Below, piece after piece: positions 1 through 7,839 of a stretch of 64,000 nt of DNA. A program made the position numbers and the translations under genes. The notes beneath the pieces are model-generated. The model worked only from the letters and a program-made list of their open reading frames with translations, was not told where the DNA came from and did not search any database. The DNA is from Actinoalloteichus hymeniacidonis (GTDB lineage Bacteria; Actinomycetota; Actinomycetes; Mycobacteriales; Pseudonocardiaceae): the NCBI RefSeq assembly GCF_014203365.1, contig NZ_JACHIS010000001.1, forward strand, positions 2,170,001 through 2,234,000, given 5' to 3'. The first letter of the stretch is position 1, and every line of letters begins with the position of its first letter.

Positions 1-89
1 TGATCAACGCGATTCGTCAGGAGTATCGGAAACTCGGCAGGCTCGTCTTGGCGGGTGAGTTCGGGACCTGGCTGGAGACCTCGGAATAA
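1..89 (+). CDS. C-terminal end of an unidentified protein (partial)
   Basis: Reading from base 3, an open frame of 28 codons runs into TAA at 87-89. The final residues contain EYRKLGRLVLAGEFGTWLE, a plausible amphipathic helix in normal high-GC codon use. The gene starts outside the window. It converges on the lysG-like gene, whose stop is at 106, leaving 16 bases between them. Too little is visible to assign a family; existence as a coding end is a moderate-confidence inference from codon use and from the tight fit to the neighbour. Confidence 0.45.
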   Translation, partial: INAIRQEYRKLGRLVLAGEFGTWLETSE

Positions 90-105
90 CGGGCGCCTCC
101 TCGGC

Positions 106-1014
106 TCAGGACGGGGCCAACAGCGCGCGGGAACCCGCCGCCAGCACGGCTTCGGTGACCGCCGCCAACGGTGGCGAGTCGAGTCGCCAGTGTTGCCAGT
201 ACAAGGCGACGTCGACCGGTCGATCCGGAGCCAACGCGACGAGTTCCGTCGGGTCCGGCAGCGCCGCGACCTGCATCGTCGGCAGCATTCCCCAGCCCAT
301 CCCGCTGAGTACCGCCTGGCAGTACACCGCCGACTCCGGAATCACATGGCGCATCCCGCCGCCCCGCGAGCGTCTGCCGGTGAGCTTGCGAAGGAAGGCG
401 TCCTGCAGATCGTCCTTGGCATCGAACACCATCACCGGGGCGGCGGGCAGTGCCTGCCGCAGCGGAGAGTCGGCAAGCCAGCGCGCGACGAACGCACGGC
501 TGGCCATCGCCTGGTACCGCATGTGCCCCAGCGGCCGGACCGTGCAGCCCTGCACCGGTTGGGCCGAGGAGGTCACCGCCGCCATCACCAAGCCCTCCCG
601 CAGCAGCTCGGCCGTGTGATCCTGATCCTCCCTGCGCACCTCGTAGCGGATCGGCAGGCCCTCGGGCTCCGGGTCGAGCGCGGCCAGGAACCAGGTGGCC
701 AGCGAATCGGCGTTGACGGCGATCGAGACCGTGGTGGGCGCGCCGGTCCCCGCCGCTCCCAGCCCGGTGAGCGCATCGTCGGCGAGCAGGGCGAGTTGAC
801 GCGCATACCGAGCGATCACCACGCCGGACTCGGTCAGCCGGACGGGTTTCGAGCGGATCAGCAGTACCCGACCCGTCTTCTGTTCGAGCAGCTTGATCCG
901 CTGACTCACCGCGGAGGGGGTCAGGTGCAGCACCTTCGCCGCCGCATCGAAGGTTCCCTCGTCCACCGCCGTGACCAGGGTCCGCACCAGCTCGGCCGGC
1001 AGATCAGGCATCAC
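106..1014 (-). CDS. lysG: LysR-family regulator of the ArgP/LysG type
   Basis: 302-residue LysR-type transcriptional regulator. An N-terminal winged helix-turn-helix (about residues 5-65, containing DAAAKVLHLTPSAVSQRIK) precedes an effector-binding domain. The ArgP/LysG subfamily senses basic amino acids (lysine, arginine) and activates the divergent lysE exporter gene. The gene stands back to back with a LysE-family exporter, with 67 bases between starts, which is the classic lysG-lysE arrangement and the main reason for the subfamily call. GTG (1014) and ATG (1011) are adjacent candidate starts; length is normal for the family. Function as lysine/arginine sensor is inferred from context. 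Confidence 0.85.
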   Translation of the reverse strand: MMPDLPAELVRTLVTAVDEGTFDAAAKVLHLTPSAVSQRIKLLEQKTGRVLLIRSKPVRLTESGVVIARYARQLALLADDALTGLGAAGTGAPTTVSIAVNADSLATWFLAALDPEPEGLPIRYEVRREDQDHTAELLREGLVMAAVTSSAQPVQGCTVRPLGHMRYQAMASRAFVARWLADSPLRQALPAAPVMVFDAKDDLQDAFLRKLTGRRSRGGGMRHVIPESAVYCQAVLSGMGWGMLPTMQVAALPDPTELVALAPDRPVDVALYWQHWRLDSPPLAAVTEAVLAAGSRALLAPS

Positions 1015-1081
1015 AGTTGCTTATGATACTGAAGAATCTTTAGCTGGACGCACGAAGTGGCGGCGACTTAGCGTCGTGGCC
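1015..1081. promoter_or_regulatory. Shared lysG/lysE divergent control region
   Basis: This 67-base spacer between the two divergent start codons is AT-richer than its surroundings (1019-1042 region, with tatgatactgaag). LysR regulators of this type bind the spacer to activate the exporter and repress themselves. No exact T-N11-A operator is claimed; the assignment rests on gene layout. Confidence 0.5.
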
Positions 1082-1690
1082 ATGCCCGTGCTGCCCCCTA
1101 TCGCCGCTGGTCTCGGTACCGGCCTGTCACTCATCGTCGCCATCGGAGCGCAGAACGCCTTCGTTCTGCGACAGGGCATCCGGCGGGAACACATCGTGCC
1201 GGTGGTGGTGATCTGCATCCTCTCGGACCTCGTGCTGATCACTCTCGGCGTCGCGGGCGTCACCACGGTGCTGCGGGAGCTACCCCAGCTCGCTCTGGTG
1301 ATCCGGCTGCTCGGCGCGGCCTTCTTGATCGGCTATGGACTGCTCGCCGCCCGACGCGCGCTGCGTCCGACCGCGCTGCACCCCGGGGGCGGCGCCGCAG
1401 GCTCGTGGCAGGCCGCGGTGCTGACCTGTCTGGCCGTGACCTGGCTGAATCCCCACACCTACCTGGACGCGGTGTTGCTGTTGGGCACCATCGCCCACAG
1501 CTGGGACGCGCAACGCTGGTGGTTCGGTGCGGGCGCCGTGGCGGGCAGCGTGCTGTGGTTCGCCGTGCTGGGCTTCGGCGCGGGCCTACTCCGAGGGTTC
1601 TTCGCGCGCCCGGCCGCCTGGCGCATTCTCGACGGCCTCATCGCGGCGACGATGCTGACCCTGGGCGTGCTGCTGGCCATCGACGGGTGA
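1082..1690 (+). CDS. lysE: LysE/ArgO-family amino acid exporter
   Basis: 202-residue membrane protein of the LysE/ArgO family, exporting lysine and/or arginine from the cytoplasm. The N-terminus has the family signature GAQNAFVLRQG in the first membrane segment; about six hydrophobic helices follow, ending in MLTLGVLLAIDG. An in-frame ATG upstream would extend the frame into the regulator gene. The ATG at 1082 begins the family-typical N-terminus, so it is preferred. Expression is probably controlled by the divergent LysG-type regulator. Substrate choice between lysine and arginine cannot be read from the sequence. Confidence 0.88.
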   Translation: MPVLPPIAAGLGTGLSLIVAIGAQNAFVLRQGIRREHIVPVVVICILSDLVLITLGVAGVTTVLRELPQLALVIRLLGAAFLIGYGLLAARRALRPTALHPGGGAAGSWQAAVLTCLAVTWLNPHTYLDAVLLLGTIAHSWDAQRWWFGAGAVAGSVLWFAVLGFGAGLLRGFFARPAAWRILDGLIAATMLTLGVLLAIDG

Positions 1691-1716
1691 GCCGCCCGTT
1701 GTGCGGGTCGGCGCAA

Positions 1717-2433
1717 TCAGACCGGGCACCGGAGTCGATAGTCCCGGCGCCGCTCGGCCAGCCGCTCGCGAAGCGGCTGGTAGTCGTGATCGGGGAACAA
1801 CGTGGGCAGGACCTCCAGCATGTCCTCCATCCGCCGTCCGGTGCCGGCGAATGCGCCGCCCTCGGACATCGAGATGTCGGTGAACAACAGTTGCCAACCG
1901 GTGGCGCCCTTGGTGATGCGCAGCGTGTCGAGGTACTCGGCGTAGCCGATGTCCAGTCGGTAGCAACCCATGGTCGAGGCCTTGAACCAGACCTCGGGAT
2001 CGGTGACGCCCGGTTCGATACGCACCATCGCCATGTATCCGACGCCGCTCCAAGGAGTGTCGTCGAAGCAGCGGAACTGGGAGTACCGGCGATGTTCGCC
2101 GCGAGGAACGTCGAGTACAGCGAGCAGACCGCCCGCGTCGATCGCCTGGTCGAGGGTGCTCAAGCTGAACTCGCCGGTGAGCAGCGGATCGAAGGCGACC
2201 TCGGGGTTGGGCACCTGCCACTCGGCGGTGAGCCTGGAGAACCGCAGCTGTCTGTCGATCAACGCGGGTTCGAAGACGATGCCGTCTCTGTCGGCAAGGT
2301 CCCGGTAGATCCGCTCCACGTCTTGATCGGAGTCCGGCTCCTGTTCGATGGACAACTCGACCTCGGTGCAGTCGCGCAACGCGGCGAGCATGTCGAACCA
2401 GGTCGACTCGTAGGCGGTCGGCTCGGTGTCCAT
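1717..2433 (-). CDS. Hypothetical protein, 238 residues
   Basis: Cytosolic-looking acidic protein without signal peptide or membrane segment. A GGAAGGAC ribosome site lies about 8 bases before the ATG at 2433. The sequence is rich in Asp/Glu and aromatic residues, with a Trp/Phe-rich middle (PWSGVGYMAMVRIEPG) and an Arg-rich tail. I do not recognise a named family. It ends 27 bases from the lysE stop, with which it is convergent. The good start signal and codon pattern support a real gene; no function is proposed. Confidence 0.7.
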   Translation of the reverse strand: MDTEPTAYESTWFDMLAALRDCTEVELSIEQEPDSDQDVERIYRDLADRDGIVFEPALIDRQLRFSRLTAEWQVPNPEVAFDPLLTGEFSLSTLDQAIDAGGLLAVLDVPRGEHRRYSQFRCFDDTPWSGVGYMAMVRIEPGVTDPEVWFKASTMGCYRLDIGYAEYLDTLRITKGATGWQLLFTDISMSEGGAFAGTGRRMEDMLEVLPTLFPDHDYQPLRERLAERRRDYRLRCPV

Positions 2434-2688
2434 CGGTTCGTCCTTCCCGGCGCAGGAGCGGTGTTATCGCGCGGCGGCCCTGTGGTGACACGTGGAGGGC
2501 CTTGGGGCCACGGTCGGTCATTGTGGCTTGAGGGTCGGACTCAACGGGGTCGGTTGAGCCGATCCGTTGCCGCTGCGACGAAGGGGCCTACTGTCGGCGC
2601 CGAGGAGCGGAGATCGTGAGCTCGGGAAACACCGGTAGCGGCGGCGCTGCGTGCACTACCGGACCAACGCCGAGACGAGGTCGGAGGT

Positions 2689-2719
2689 GGGGCCCTGGCC
2701 ATGTCCCGGCCAGGGCCCC
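2689..2719 (-). terminator. Strong hairpin downstream of the Y-RNA-like gene
   Basis: A perfect 12-bp stem (2689-2700 with 2708-2719) encloses a 7-base loop. It lies about 21 bases beyond the 3' end of the structured RNA at 2741-2875 on the same strand, so it would end that transcript. There is no clear U-tract, as is common for actinobacterial terminators. Confidence 0.7.
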
Positions 2720-2740
2720 GTGGGCCCGCCCAATTGCGCA

Positions 2741-2875
2741 CACCGGTTCAGCTGAGTTCGCTGGATCAGTCCTTAGGTCGCCGCGCTCTACCGTTGAGCT
2801 ACGGCCGCATGGGAGCGGCCAGCAGGATTTGAACCCGCACCTCGACGAGTCTTGTCCAACCTCGAAGAACCGGTG
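2741..2875 (-). ncRNA. Y-RNA-like noncoding RNA with circularly permuted tRNA fold
   Basis: Read on the minus strand, 2867-2875 and 2741-2749 pair perfectly (9 bp) as an end stem. Inside it come, in order: one strand of an anticodon-like stem (2843-2847), a 4-base variable loop, a T arm with 5-bp stem and TTCAAAT loop (2822-2838), an acceptor strand (2815-2821), a 6-base linker (2809-2814), the other acceptor strand (2802-2808, 7 pairs including one G-U), a D arm (2785-2801), and the second anticodon-like strand (2779-2783). The tRNA halves are therefore in reversed order and joined where a tRNA has its free ends. This is the known plan of bacterial YrlA-type Y RNAs, which mimic tRNA and bind Ro60/Rsr through the end stem. 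Rsr is not encoded here; the upstream neighbour is a conserved unknown protein. A true permuted tRNA gene is a less likely alternative because no standard anticodon with U33 can be assembled. Confidence 0.75.
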
Positions 2876-2888
2876 ATCGACGGAAATA

Positions 2889-2969
2889 CTGAAACTGGAG
2901 CGAGAGTCTGAGATTGATCTCGACCGCTGGCAGAGGTCGAGTGGGTTCAGGCTGACTCCTGAGTTTCAG
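2889..2969 (-). ncRNA. Second structured RNA element upstream of the Y-RNA-like gene
   Basis: Nested inverted repeats: CTGAAACT at 2889-2896 pairs with 2962-2969, GAGTC at 2904-2908 pairs with GACTC at 2954-2958, and CTCGACC at 2919-2925 pairs with 2935-2941 around a 9-base loop. Together they form one extended imperfect hairpin about 80 bases long. It lies between the terminator-like hairpins of the upstream gene and the Y-RNA-like gene. It could be a second small RNA, the 5' part of the Y-RNA precursor, or a processing signal. Orientation is inferred from its neighbours. Confidence 0.4.
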
Positions 2970-2974
2970 CTTCA

Positions 2975-3014
2975 CACTCCGCTAGGGGAGTGCGCCCCCG
3001 CGCTCCTGCGGGGG
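2975..3014 (-). terminator. Tandem hairpins after the conserved unknown gene
   Basis: Two perfect short hairpins stand side by side: CACTCC/GGAGTG (2975-2992) and a 7-bp GC stem, CCCCCGC/GCGGGGG (2995-3014). They begin 14 bases beyond the stop codon of the minus-strand gene ending at 3028, which is the position expected for its transcription terminator. Confidence 0.6.
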
Positions 3015-3027
3015 AGTTCGACGACGA

Positions 3028-3762
3028 CTACCTGCTGAACAGGTAGCCGAACACGGTGTCACCGATGCGCTGGTCGGTGATCTCCAGGTTGTTGGCCTCC
3101 TCGCGGGCGAACTTGACCGCATTCTGCAGCTTCTCCAGCCGTTCCAACAGTTCGTTGACCCGACGAGCGGGCAGCGCCCCGGAGAACTTCACCGTGGACC
3201 AGTAACCGACGGCGATGTCCTCGTAGTACACCTCGACCTGCGCCGGGTGCTTCTCGGTCGCCTCGGCCTTGACGTGGTTACGCGGCACCTTCTTCGTGCG
3301 GATGGTCCGTACCTGCTCGGTGCGCCAGTGATCGGAGGCCTCTTCGAAGTTCCAGTCCTCGGCGGCGTCCAACAACGGCAGCTTCTTGACGACGGCGTGC
3401 AGCTCGGTCAGCTGCTTCTCCAGGAAGAGCAGATAGGACACCGGAACGTCGCTGAGCAGGGCGCGACCGTCGACCACGACATCGGCCTTGGCGATGCAGT
3501 TGGCCCAGTCCTTGGTGGCGGTCACGTCGAAGAGGCGGGTCAGCACGCTGGCGGTCTTGCGCAGGACGTCCTCGGTCTTGACCTGCACACGGGTGGACTC
3601 GGCAGGCAGCTGCTCGCCTTCCTCGTCCTTCGGCTGGTAGGTCCGCGAGATACCCGCTAACAGCGCGGGCTTCTGCAGCGCCTGCTGTGCCGAGGCGAGA
3701 TCACGGAGTGCGCCGCTCTTGACGCCCTTCTCGACCGCGATGATCTGGTTCAGCTTGGTCAT
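3028..3762 (-). CDS. Conserved actinobacterial protein of unknown function beside the Y-RNA-like gene
   Basis: 244-residue soluble, Lys/Glu-rich, mostly helical protein (starts MTKLNQIIAVEKGVKSGA). The central part has AHPxQVEVYYEDI-like strands and the end is VFGYLFSR. I recognise it as a widespread actinobacterial family of unknown function (recalled as DUF7873; not verified). A GGGGCAC ribosome site precedes the ATG. It is transcribed toward, and lies directly upstream of, the tRNA-mimic RNA at 2741-2875 with only hairpins between. The pairing suggests an RNA-related role such as binding or remodelling of that RNA, comparable to Ro60-Y RNA pairs, but it lacks any TROVE/vWA resemblance. That functional link is inference. 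Confidence 0.7.
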   Translation of the reverse strand: MTKLNQIIAVEKGVKSGALRDLASAQQALQKPALLAGISRTYQPKDEEGEQLPAESTRVQVKTEDVLRKTASVLTRLFDVTATKDWANCIAKADVVVDGRALLSDVPVSYLLFLEKQLTELHAVVKKLPLLDAAEDWNFEEASDHWRTEQVRTIRTKKVPRNHVKAEATEKHPAQVEVYYEDIAVGYWSTVKFSGALPARRVNELLERLEKLQNAVKFAREEANNLEITDQRIGDTVFGYLFSR

Positions 3763-4637
3763 GGTGTGCCCCTTCGATCCGGCGGCACTGTATCCAGGCG
3801 ACGATCTTGCCCGCAGCCGATTTTCGGAATCGGTGGATCACGGTGCTCTCCAGGGCGGCCTGCGGGACCCGGTCCACGAGAAGGACGGCCGAGCCTGCGT
3901 CCGCGAGGTGCCGCCGATCATCGTCGGCGAGTGGCCGGGGCGATGTGGTGACGTACGAATTCGCCGGGTCGGTACCGGTTTTCCGGTGTCGTTGGGGCGA
4001 TTGCGCGCCGATTCCGCCTTTTTCGTTGTACCTGATGGTGCGGTTTTCTGCGGTGTCTCGATGTCGACCGGATCCGACACCTTCCGGTCGGTCCGGGTGC
4101 CTGTTCAGATCGGAATGCGCGCCGCTCCCGGAATCGTCCTGATCACCTTTTCGACACCTCGGTCCCACGTGCCACGCGATCGCGCGGCTCGCGCGAGGTG
4201 CTTCACGATTTGCGATAACCGCGGATTCCGGTCGGCGGGCGGTGAATGGCGACAGCGACGCGACGGGACTTCTCGCCGCGACGTCGGTTTGCCCGATTGG
4301 TCCGTAGATCGTCGTGATCTCGGGATATTCATCGCGCGCAGGCCCCACCTCCTGCTCGGTACCGAGCGGACCCACTGTCGACCCGGTGTATACATCGAGT
4401 GTATAGTCCTCCGCACGGGGTGGCCCGGGGCGGCAGGCGAGGGGTCTGCCGCCGCAGCCCCTTCGATTGACCAGCCGTTTCGCGGTGTCGGTCGTTCGGC
4501 CGGTACCGCAACGCGCGAGTTTCCACCGTGCTGCACGGCGGGCTCGCCGAAGCCGCTTCTCATTGCGGTGGCGGCGCAACGTGTGGTGACGGATGCGCGT
4601 CTAGTTGATCGACAAACCTTCCATAAAATGGGGGCAG
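3763..4637. other. Long intergenic region without a convincing gene
   Basis: About 875 bases between two divergent genes. Open frames exist on both strands, but they lack ribosome sites, family resemblance and the usual third-position GC bias. The only clear signal is the operator/promoter at 4389-4407. The rest probably contains long leaders or degraded sequence. Confidence 0.5.
4389..4407 (+). promoter_or_regulatory. Inverted-repeat operator overlapping a -10 box
   Basis: TATACA (4389-4394), five bases, then TGTATA (4400-4405) is a perfect inverted repeat, and TATAGT at 4402-4407 makes a good -10 hexamer on the plus strand. A dimeric regulator, for example of the GntR or TetR type, bound here would block RNA polymerase. 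The first downstream gene is the export-adaptor lipoprotein at 4638, implying a leader of about 225 bases. Confidence 0.45.
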
Positions 4638-5711
4638 ATGGTGCGCAAGCACAGTTTCCTCGGCGCTCTCGCGCTCGGAGTCGCGGCGGTGACGGTGACG
4701 ACGGCCTGCTCGTCCACTGAGCCCGCCGCGCAGAATCCGGAGTTATCCGAGCGCGGTACGACGATGACGACGGTCACGCCGAGCAGGCAGGACCTCACCA
4801 GTAATGTCAGTCTGGCCGCGCAGGTGGCGATGAATCCGGTCTTCGGCGTCGCGGCACCGGTCGATGGAGAGGTCCGTTTCTTCGACATCGCGGATACTCC
4901 GGGTACGCCGACGATCGCCACCAGAGTGGCCAATATCTGGAATGACAATGGCGCCACGCCGGTCGACATTCCGCCGAATTCGGCGTTCGCCGGGCGGCTC
5001 GTCGAAGAGAGCGGAAACGTCGCAACGGGCACGCCGATCGTCTCGGCGCGCCTCGGTGGTTACGCCATCGTCGCGCCGATCGACGGCGACCAGGCCTACG
5101 AGATCAGTGACGCCCTCGCGTCGGTCGAGGCCCAGATCAAGAACGGCCCCGGCCCCTTCCCGTGCACGGTGCTCGGCACCATCGCAGCGCTGCCTGCGGG
5201 CACGATCCCGGAGCCGGAGGAGGAATCACAACCGGAAGGAGATGGTAGCGAGGAGGGAATCACGGACCAGGTCGACGGCGAGGAGCTGGATGGCGGCGCA
5301 GGCGCAGGAGACGGCCTTCCACAGCCGCTCGGACTGCAGGCGTCCGAGGCGACGCCCCTGCAGGTCGTCTGCACGGTTCCCGACGACGTGCGGCTGATCA
5401 ACGGTGCCGCCGCGACGCTGGAACTGGTCAGCGAGCAGGTGACGGACGCACTCGTGGTCCCCGTCGAAGCAGTGGCGGGCGCCCAGGGACGCGGCCGGGT
5501 CGACGTGCTGAACGCCGACGGCGAACGTCAGACGGTCGACGTCGAACTCGGCCTCAGTGACGGCGAGGTGATCGAGGTGCTCTCCGGCCTCGAAGGCGAC
5601 GAGACGCTCGCCGTTCCCGGTCCGAACATCCCGCCCGGCGAGGACCTCGGCCCGGCGGACGGCGAAGGTGAAGGCGAGGACCTGACCGAGGGTGAGGAGC
5701 CGCAGCCGTGA
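4638..5711 (+). CDS. MacA/HlyD-like adaptor lipoprotein of an ABC exporter
   Basis: 357-residue lipoprotein. The signal peptide runs from MVRKHSF through a hydrophobic core to a lipobox ending TTAC. The ATG at 4638 was chosen over the upstream ATG because it begins a proper signal peptide and follows a purine-rich GGGG site. The mature part has beta-rich membrane-fusion/lipoyl-like segments, a long acidic low-complexity insert (about residues 195-230) and a C-terminal beta-barrel-like domain (LVVPVEAVAGAQGRG), as in peptidoglycan-binding adaptor proteins of Gram-positive MacAB-like systems. The acidic tail ends in the overlap with the ATPase gene (GTGA at 5708-5711). It likely links the exporter to the cell wall; the substrate is unknown. 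Confidence 0.8.
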   Translation: MVRKHSFLGALALGVAAVTVTTACSSTEPAAQNPELSERGTTMTTVTPSRQDLTSNVSLAAQVAMNPVFGVAAPVDGEVRFFDIADTPGTPTIATRVANIWNDNGATPVDIPPNSAFAGRLVEESGNVATGTPIVSARLGGYAIVAPIDGDQAYEISDALASVEAQIKNGPGPFPCTVLGTIAALPAGTIPEPEEESQPEGDGSEEGITDQVDGEELDGGAGAGDGLPQPLGLQASEATPLQVVCTVPDDVRLINGAAATLELVSEQVTDALVVPVEAVAGAQGRGRVDVLNADGERQTVDVELGLSDGEVIEVLSGLEGDETLAVPGPNIPPGEDLGPADGEGEGEDLTEGEEPQP

Positions 5712-6466
5712 CCGTGGACGACGCCACCATGCAGCTGCCGAGGGTGCAGCCACTCACCGGAGAGCTTCCTCATCGGCTCGTGCACCTCACCGGCATCACC
5801 AAGACGCTGAAGGGGCAGGGCGAACCGCGCGACATCCTCTCCGACGTGAACCTGACCGTGCACGGCGGTGAGAGTGTGGCGATCCTCGGTCGATCGGGCT
5901 CGGGCAAGAGCACCCTGCTCAGCCTGATCGGTCTGTTCGACCGGACCGACGGCGGCAGCTATCTCCTCGGGGAGCAGGACATCACCAGACTCCCCGAGAA
6001 CAAGGCCGCCGCCCTGCGCAGCGCCGAGTTCGGTTTCGTCTTCCAGCGGTTCTTCCTGCTCAAGCATTTGACCGCCGCGCAGAACGTCGCCATGGCGCTG
6101 GTCAACGGGCAGGGCTGGTTCTCTCGGCGTGAGCGGCAGGCGAAGGTGTTGGCCGCGTTGGAACAGGTCGGCATCGCGCACCTGGCCAAGCAGAAACCGC
6201 CACGGATGTCCGGCGGCGAGCAACAGCGGGTGGCGATCGCGCGGGCACTGGTGCGCCAGCCCCGCATCGTGCTGGCCGATGAGCCGACGGGAGCGCTGGA
6301 CACCGAGACCGGCCGCATCGTGATCGACGCCCTGCTCGAGACGACCAAGCGGGGCTGCGCACTGATCCTGGTGACCCACGACAACGCCCACGCCGCGAGG
6401 ATGGGACGAGTCGTGCGGCTGGACGCGGGCGTGCTCACCGAGACCCGTTCGGGAGTCGCCGCGTGA
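5708..6466 (+). CDS. ABC transporter ATPase, MacB/LolD-like
   Basis: 252-residue nucleotide-binding subunit. Walker A is GRSGSGKST (about residues 61-69), the ABC signature is MSGGEQQRVAIARAL, and Walker B is IVLADEPTGALD followed by an H-loop in LVTHDN. The GALD form of Walker B is typical of MacB/LolD/FtsE-type exporters. It is translationally coupled to both neighbours by 4-base overlaps, so the three genes form one operon encoding a tripartite extrusion machine. No regulator gene is adjacent. Confidence 0.93.
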   Translation: MTVDDATMQLPRVQPLTGELPHRLVHLTGITKTLKGQGEPRDILSDVNLTVHGGESVAILGRSGSGKSTLLSLIGLFDRTDGGSYLLGEQDITRLPENKAAALRSAEFGFVFQRFFLLKHLTAAQNVAMALVNGQGWFSRRERQAKVLAALEQVGIAHLAKQKPPRMSGGEQQRVAIARALVRQPRIVLADEPTGALDTETGRIVIDALLETTKRGCALILVTHDNAHAARMGRVVRLDAGVLTETRSGVAA

Positions 6467-7764
6467 TGCGAATGTCGGGGCGGCTGCGGTCGTCACTCAT
6501 CATCGGTGGTCAGGGCATCCGGGCCAGGAAGCTGCGGACCTTCCTCTCCATGGTCAGCCTCTTCCTGGGGGTGCTCGCCGTCGTCGCCGTGCAGGCGGGG
6601 TCGGAGATCGCCCAGCGGGCGATGCTCGCCGACATCGAGCTGCAGAACGGCGTGGACGGCACCACCCGGGTCTACTTGCCGCAGCATGCTCAGTCGGCGG
6701 AGATCGCACTGGACTCGCTGGCGGGCCGGGACGATGCCGTCTCCGTGAGCATGGGCGGTGCGATCATCGGCGAACCCGGTGTCGCGCCGCTCAACCCAGG
6801 AGGGGCACCGTTCGACGTTCCCGGAGGCTACTCGCGGGGCGGGAGCTACTGCGATGCCTCCGGTTGTTTCGAGATGGAAGATCCGAATGCCGGATTGCCC
6901 AGCGGACAGGCGATCGAGGTGTCCCTCACCTCGTTGTCGGGGGACATCAGGGAGTTCAAACCGTTCCGGCAAGCCTCCGGTGACTGGCTCGATTTCCAGA
7001 GTGCGCCTGCGCTCGCGCCGCGCATCGTGGTCAACACCGCGGCCGCCGATGGCTTCGAGATGTACGACATCCCAGCCGAGATGGCCGTGTCTGGAGCAAC
7101 GGCCAACATGACACCACAGATCATCGGTGTCGTCGACGACGGCGGCAGCGCCCCGATGGCCTACGTACGCACCGACGAGATGCTCAACTGGATGCCGGTC
7201 TCGGAGACCGCCGATCCCTTCTTCGGTGGTGTGGAGGTCTTCCTCGCGCCTTCGGCGGTGGACATGGAGCAACTGTTGCGCTCGAAATTGAGTGCGGTGG
7301 GTGCCGACGTCGACCAGATGGGTTCCTGGATGGTGACGTCGAAGGCCGACGCCGAGGAACAACTCGCGGTGATGCGGCTGATCTTCCTCTCCCTGGCCGG
7401 GCTGGTGTTGCTCATCGGCGTTGCGGGCATCCTGAACGTCGGGCTCGCCACCGTCGGCGAACGGGTCGAGGAGTTCGCGTTGCGGCGCGCGGTGGGCATG
7501 TCCCGGCTGCTCCTGGCAGGCATCGTGCTCGCCGAGACCCTGCTCACCGGGCTGATCACCGCTGCGGCGGCGATCGGCGCTGGAGCCCTCGGCCTGCAGG
7601 CTCTCTCGATGTTCGTCAGCACCCCGGTACTCCAGGATGTCGCCTTCCCCTGGCAGGCAGGGGTCTCCGGTGTCATCGCCGGGTTGGTCGCGGGCATCCT
7701 CGGTGGGTTGATCCCCGCGATCCGGGCCGCCCGTATTCCGATCGCCACGGTGATGCGGGCCTGA
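6463..7764 (+). CDS. ABC transporter permease, MacB/FtsX-type
   Basis: 433-residue permease. A first transmembrane helix (about residues 23-45) is followed by a large extracellular MacB periplasmic-core domain, then three C-terminal helices (about 310-425) carrying the FtsX fold, including GERVEEFALRRAVGMSR. This mechanotransmission layout fits MacB-like exporters of peptides, antibiotics or lipids. The ATG at 6463 overlaps the ATPase stop (ATGA). The Cys-containing segment GSYCDASGCFEM in the outer domain could hold a disulfide. Substrate unknown. Confidence 0.9.
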   Translation: MMRMSGRLRSSLIIGGQGIRARKLRTFLSMVSLFLGVLAVVAVQAGSEIAQRAMLADIELQNGVDGTTRVYLPQHAQSAEIALDSLAGRDDAVSVSMGGAIIGEPGVAPLNPGGAPFDVPGGYSRGGSYCDASGCFEMEDPNAGLPSGQAIEVSLTSLSGDIREFKPFRQASGDWLDFQSAPALAPRIVVNTAAADGFEMYDIPAEMAVSGATANMTPQIIGVVDDGGSAPMAYVRTDEMLNWMPVSETADPFFGGVEVFLAPSAVDMEQLLRSKLSAVGADVDQMGSWMVTSKADAEEQLAVMRLIFLSLAGLVLLIGVAGILNVGLATVGERVEEFALRRAVGMSRLLLAGIVLAETLLTGLITAAAAIGAGALGLQALSMFVSTPVLQDVAFPWQAGVSGVIAGLVAGILGGLIPAIRAARIPIATVMRA

Positions 7765-7785
7765 GAGCACGCTCCCTTCACCAAC

Positions 7786-7818
7786 GGTGCCCCGGTCGCT
7801 GTTCGCGGCCGGGGCACC
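7786..7818. terminator. Bidirectional terminator between exporter operon and valS
   Basis: A 10-bp perfect stem (GGTGCCCCGG at 7786-7795 with 7809-7818) lies in the 75-base gap between two convergent genes. Confidence 0.75.
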
Positions 7819-7839
7819 GATGCGTCTATCCGGAGCGGT

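Noticed and set aside
2785-2838. Ordinary tRNA gene suggested by clear D-arm and T-arm sequences
   Set aside because: On the minus strand the T arm comes before the D arm and the acceptor strands are joined by 6 bases; no anticodon arm lies between D and T arms, and no second half exists on either side.
3701-4720. Genes on either strand of the region between the conserved unknown gene and the exporter
   Set aside because: Large frames overlap each other and recognised genes, lack ribosome sites and resemble no family.
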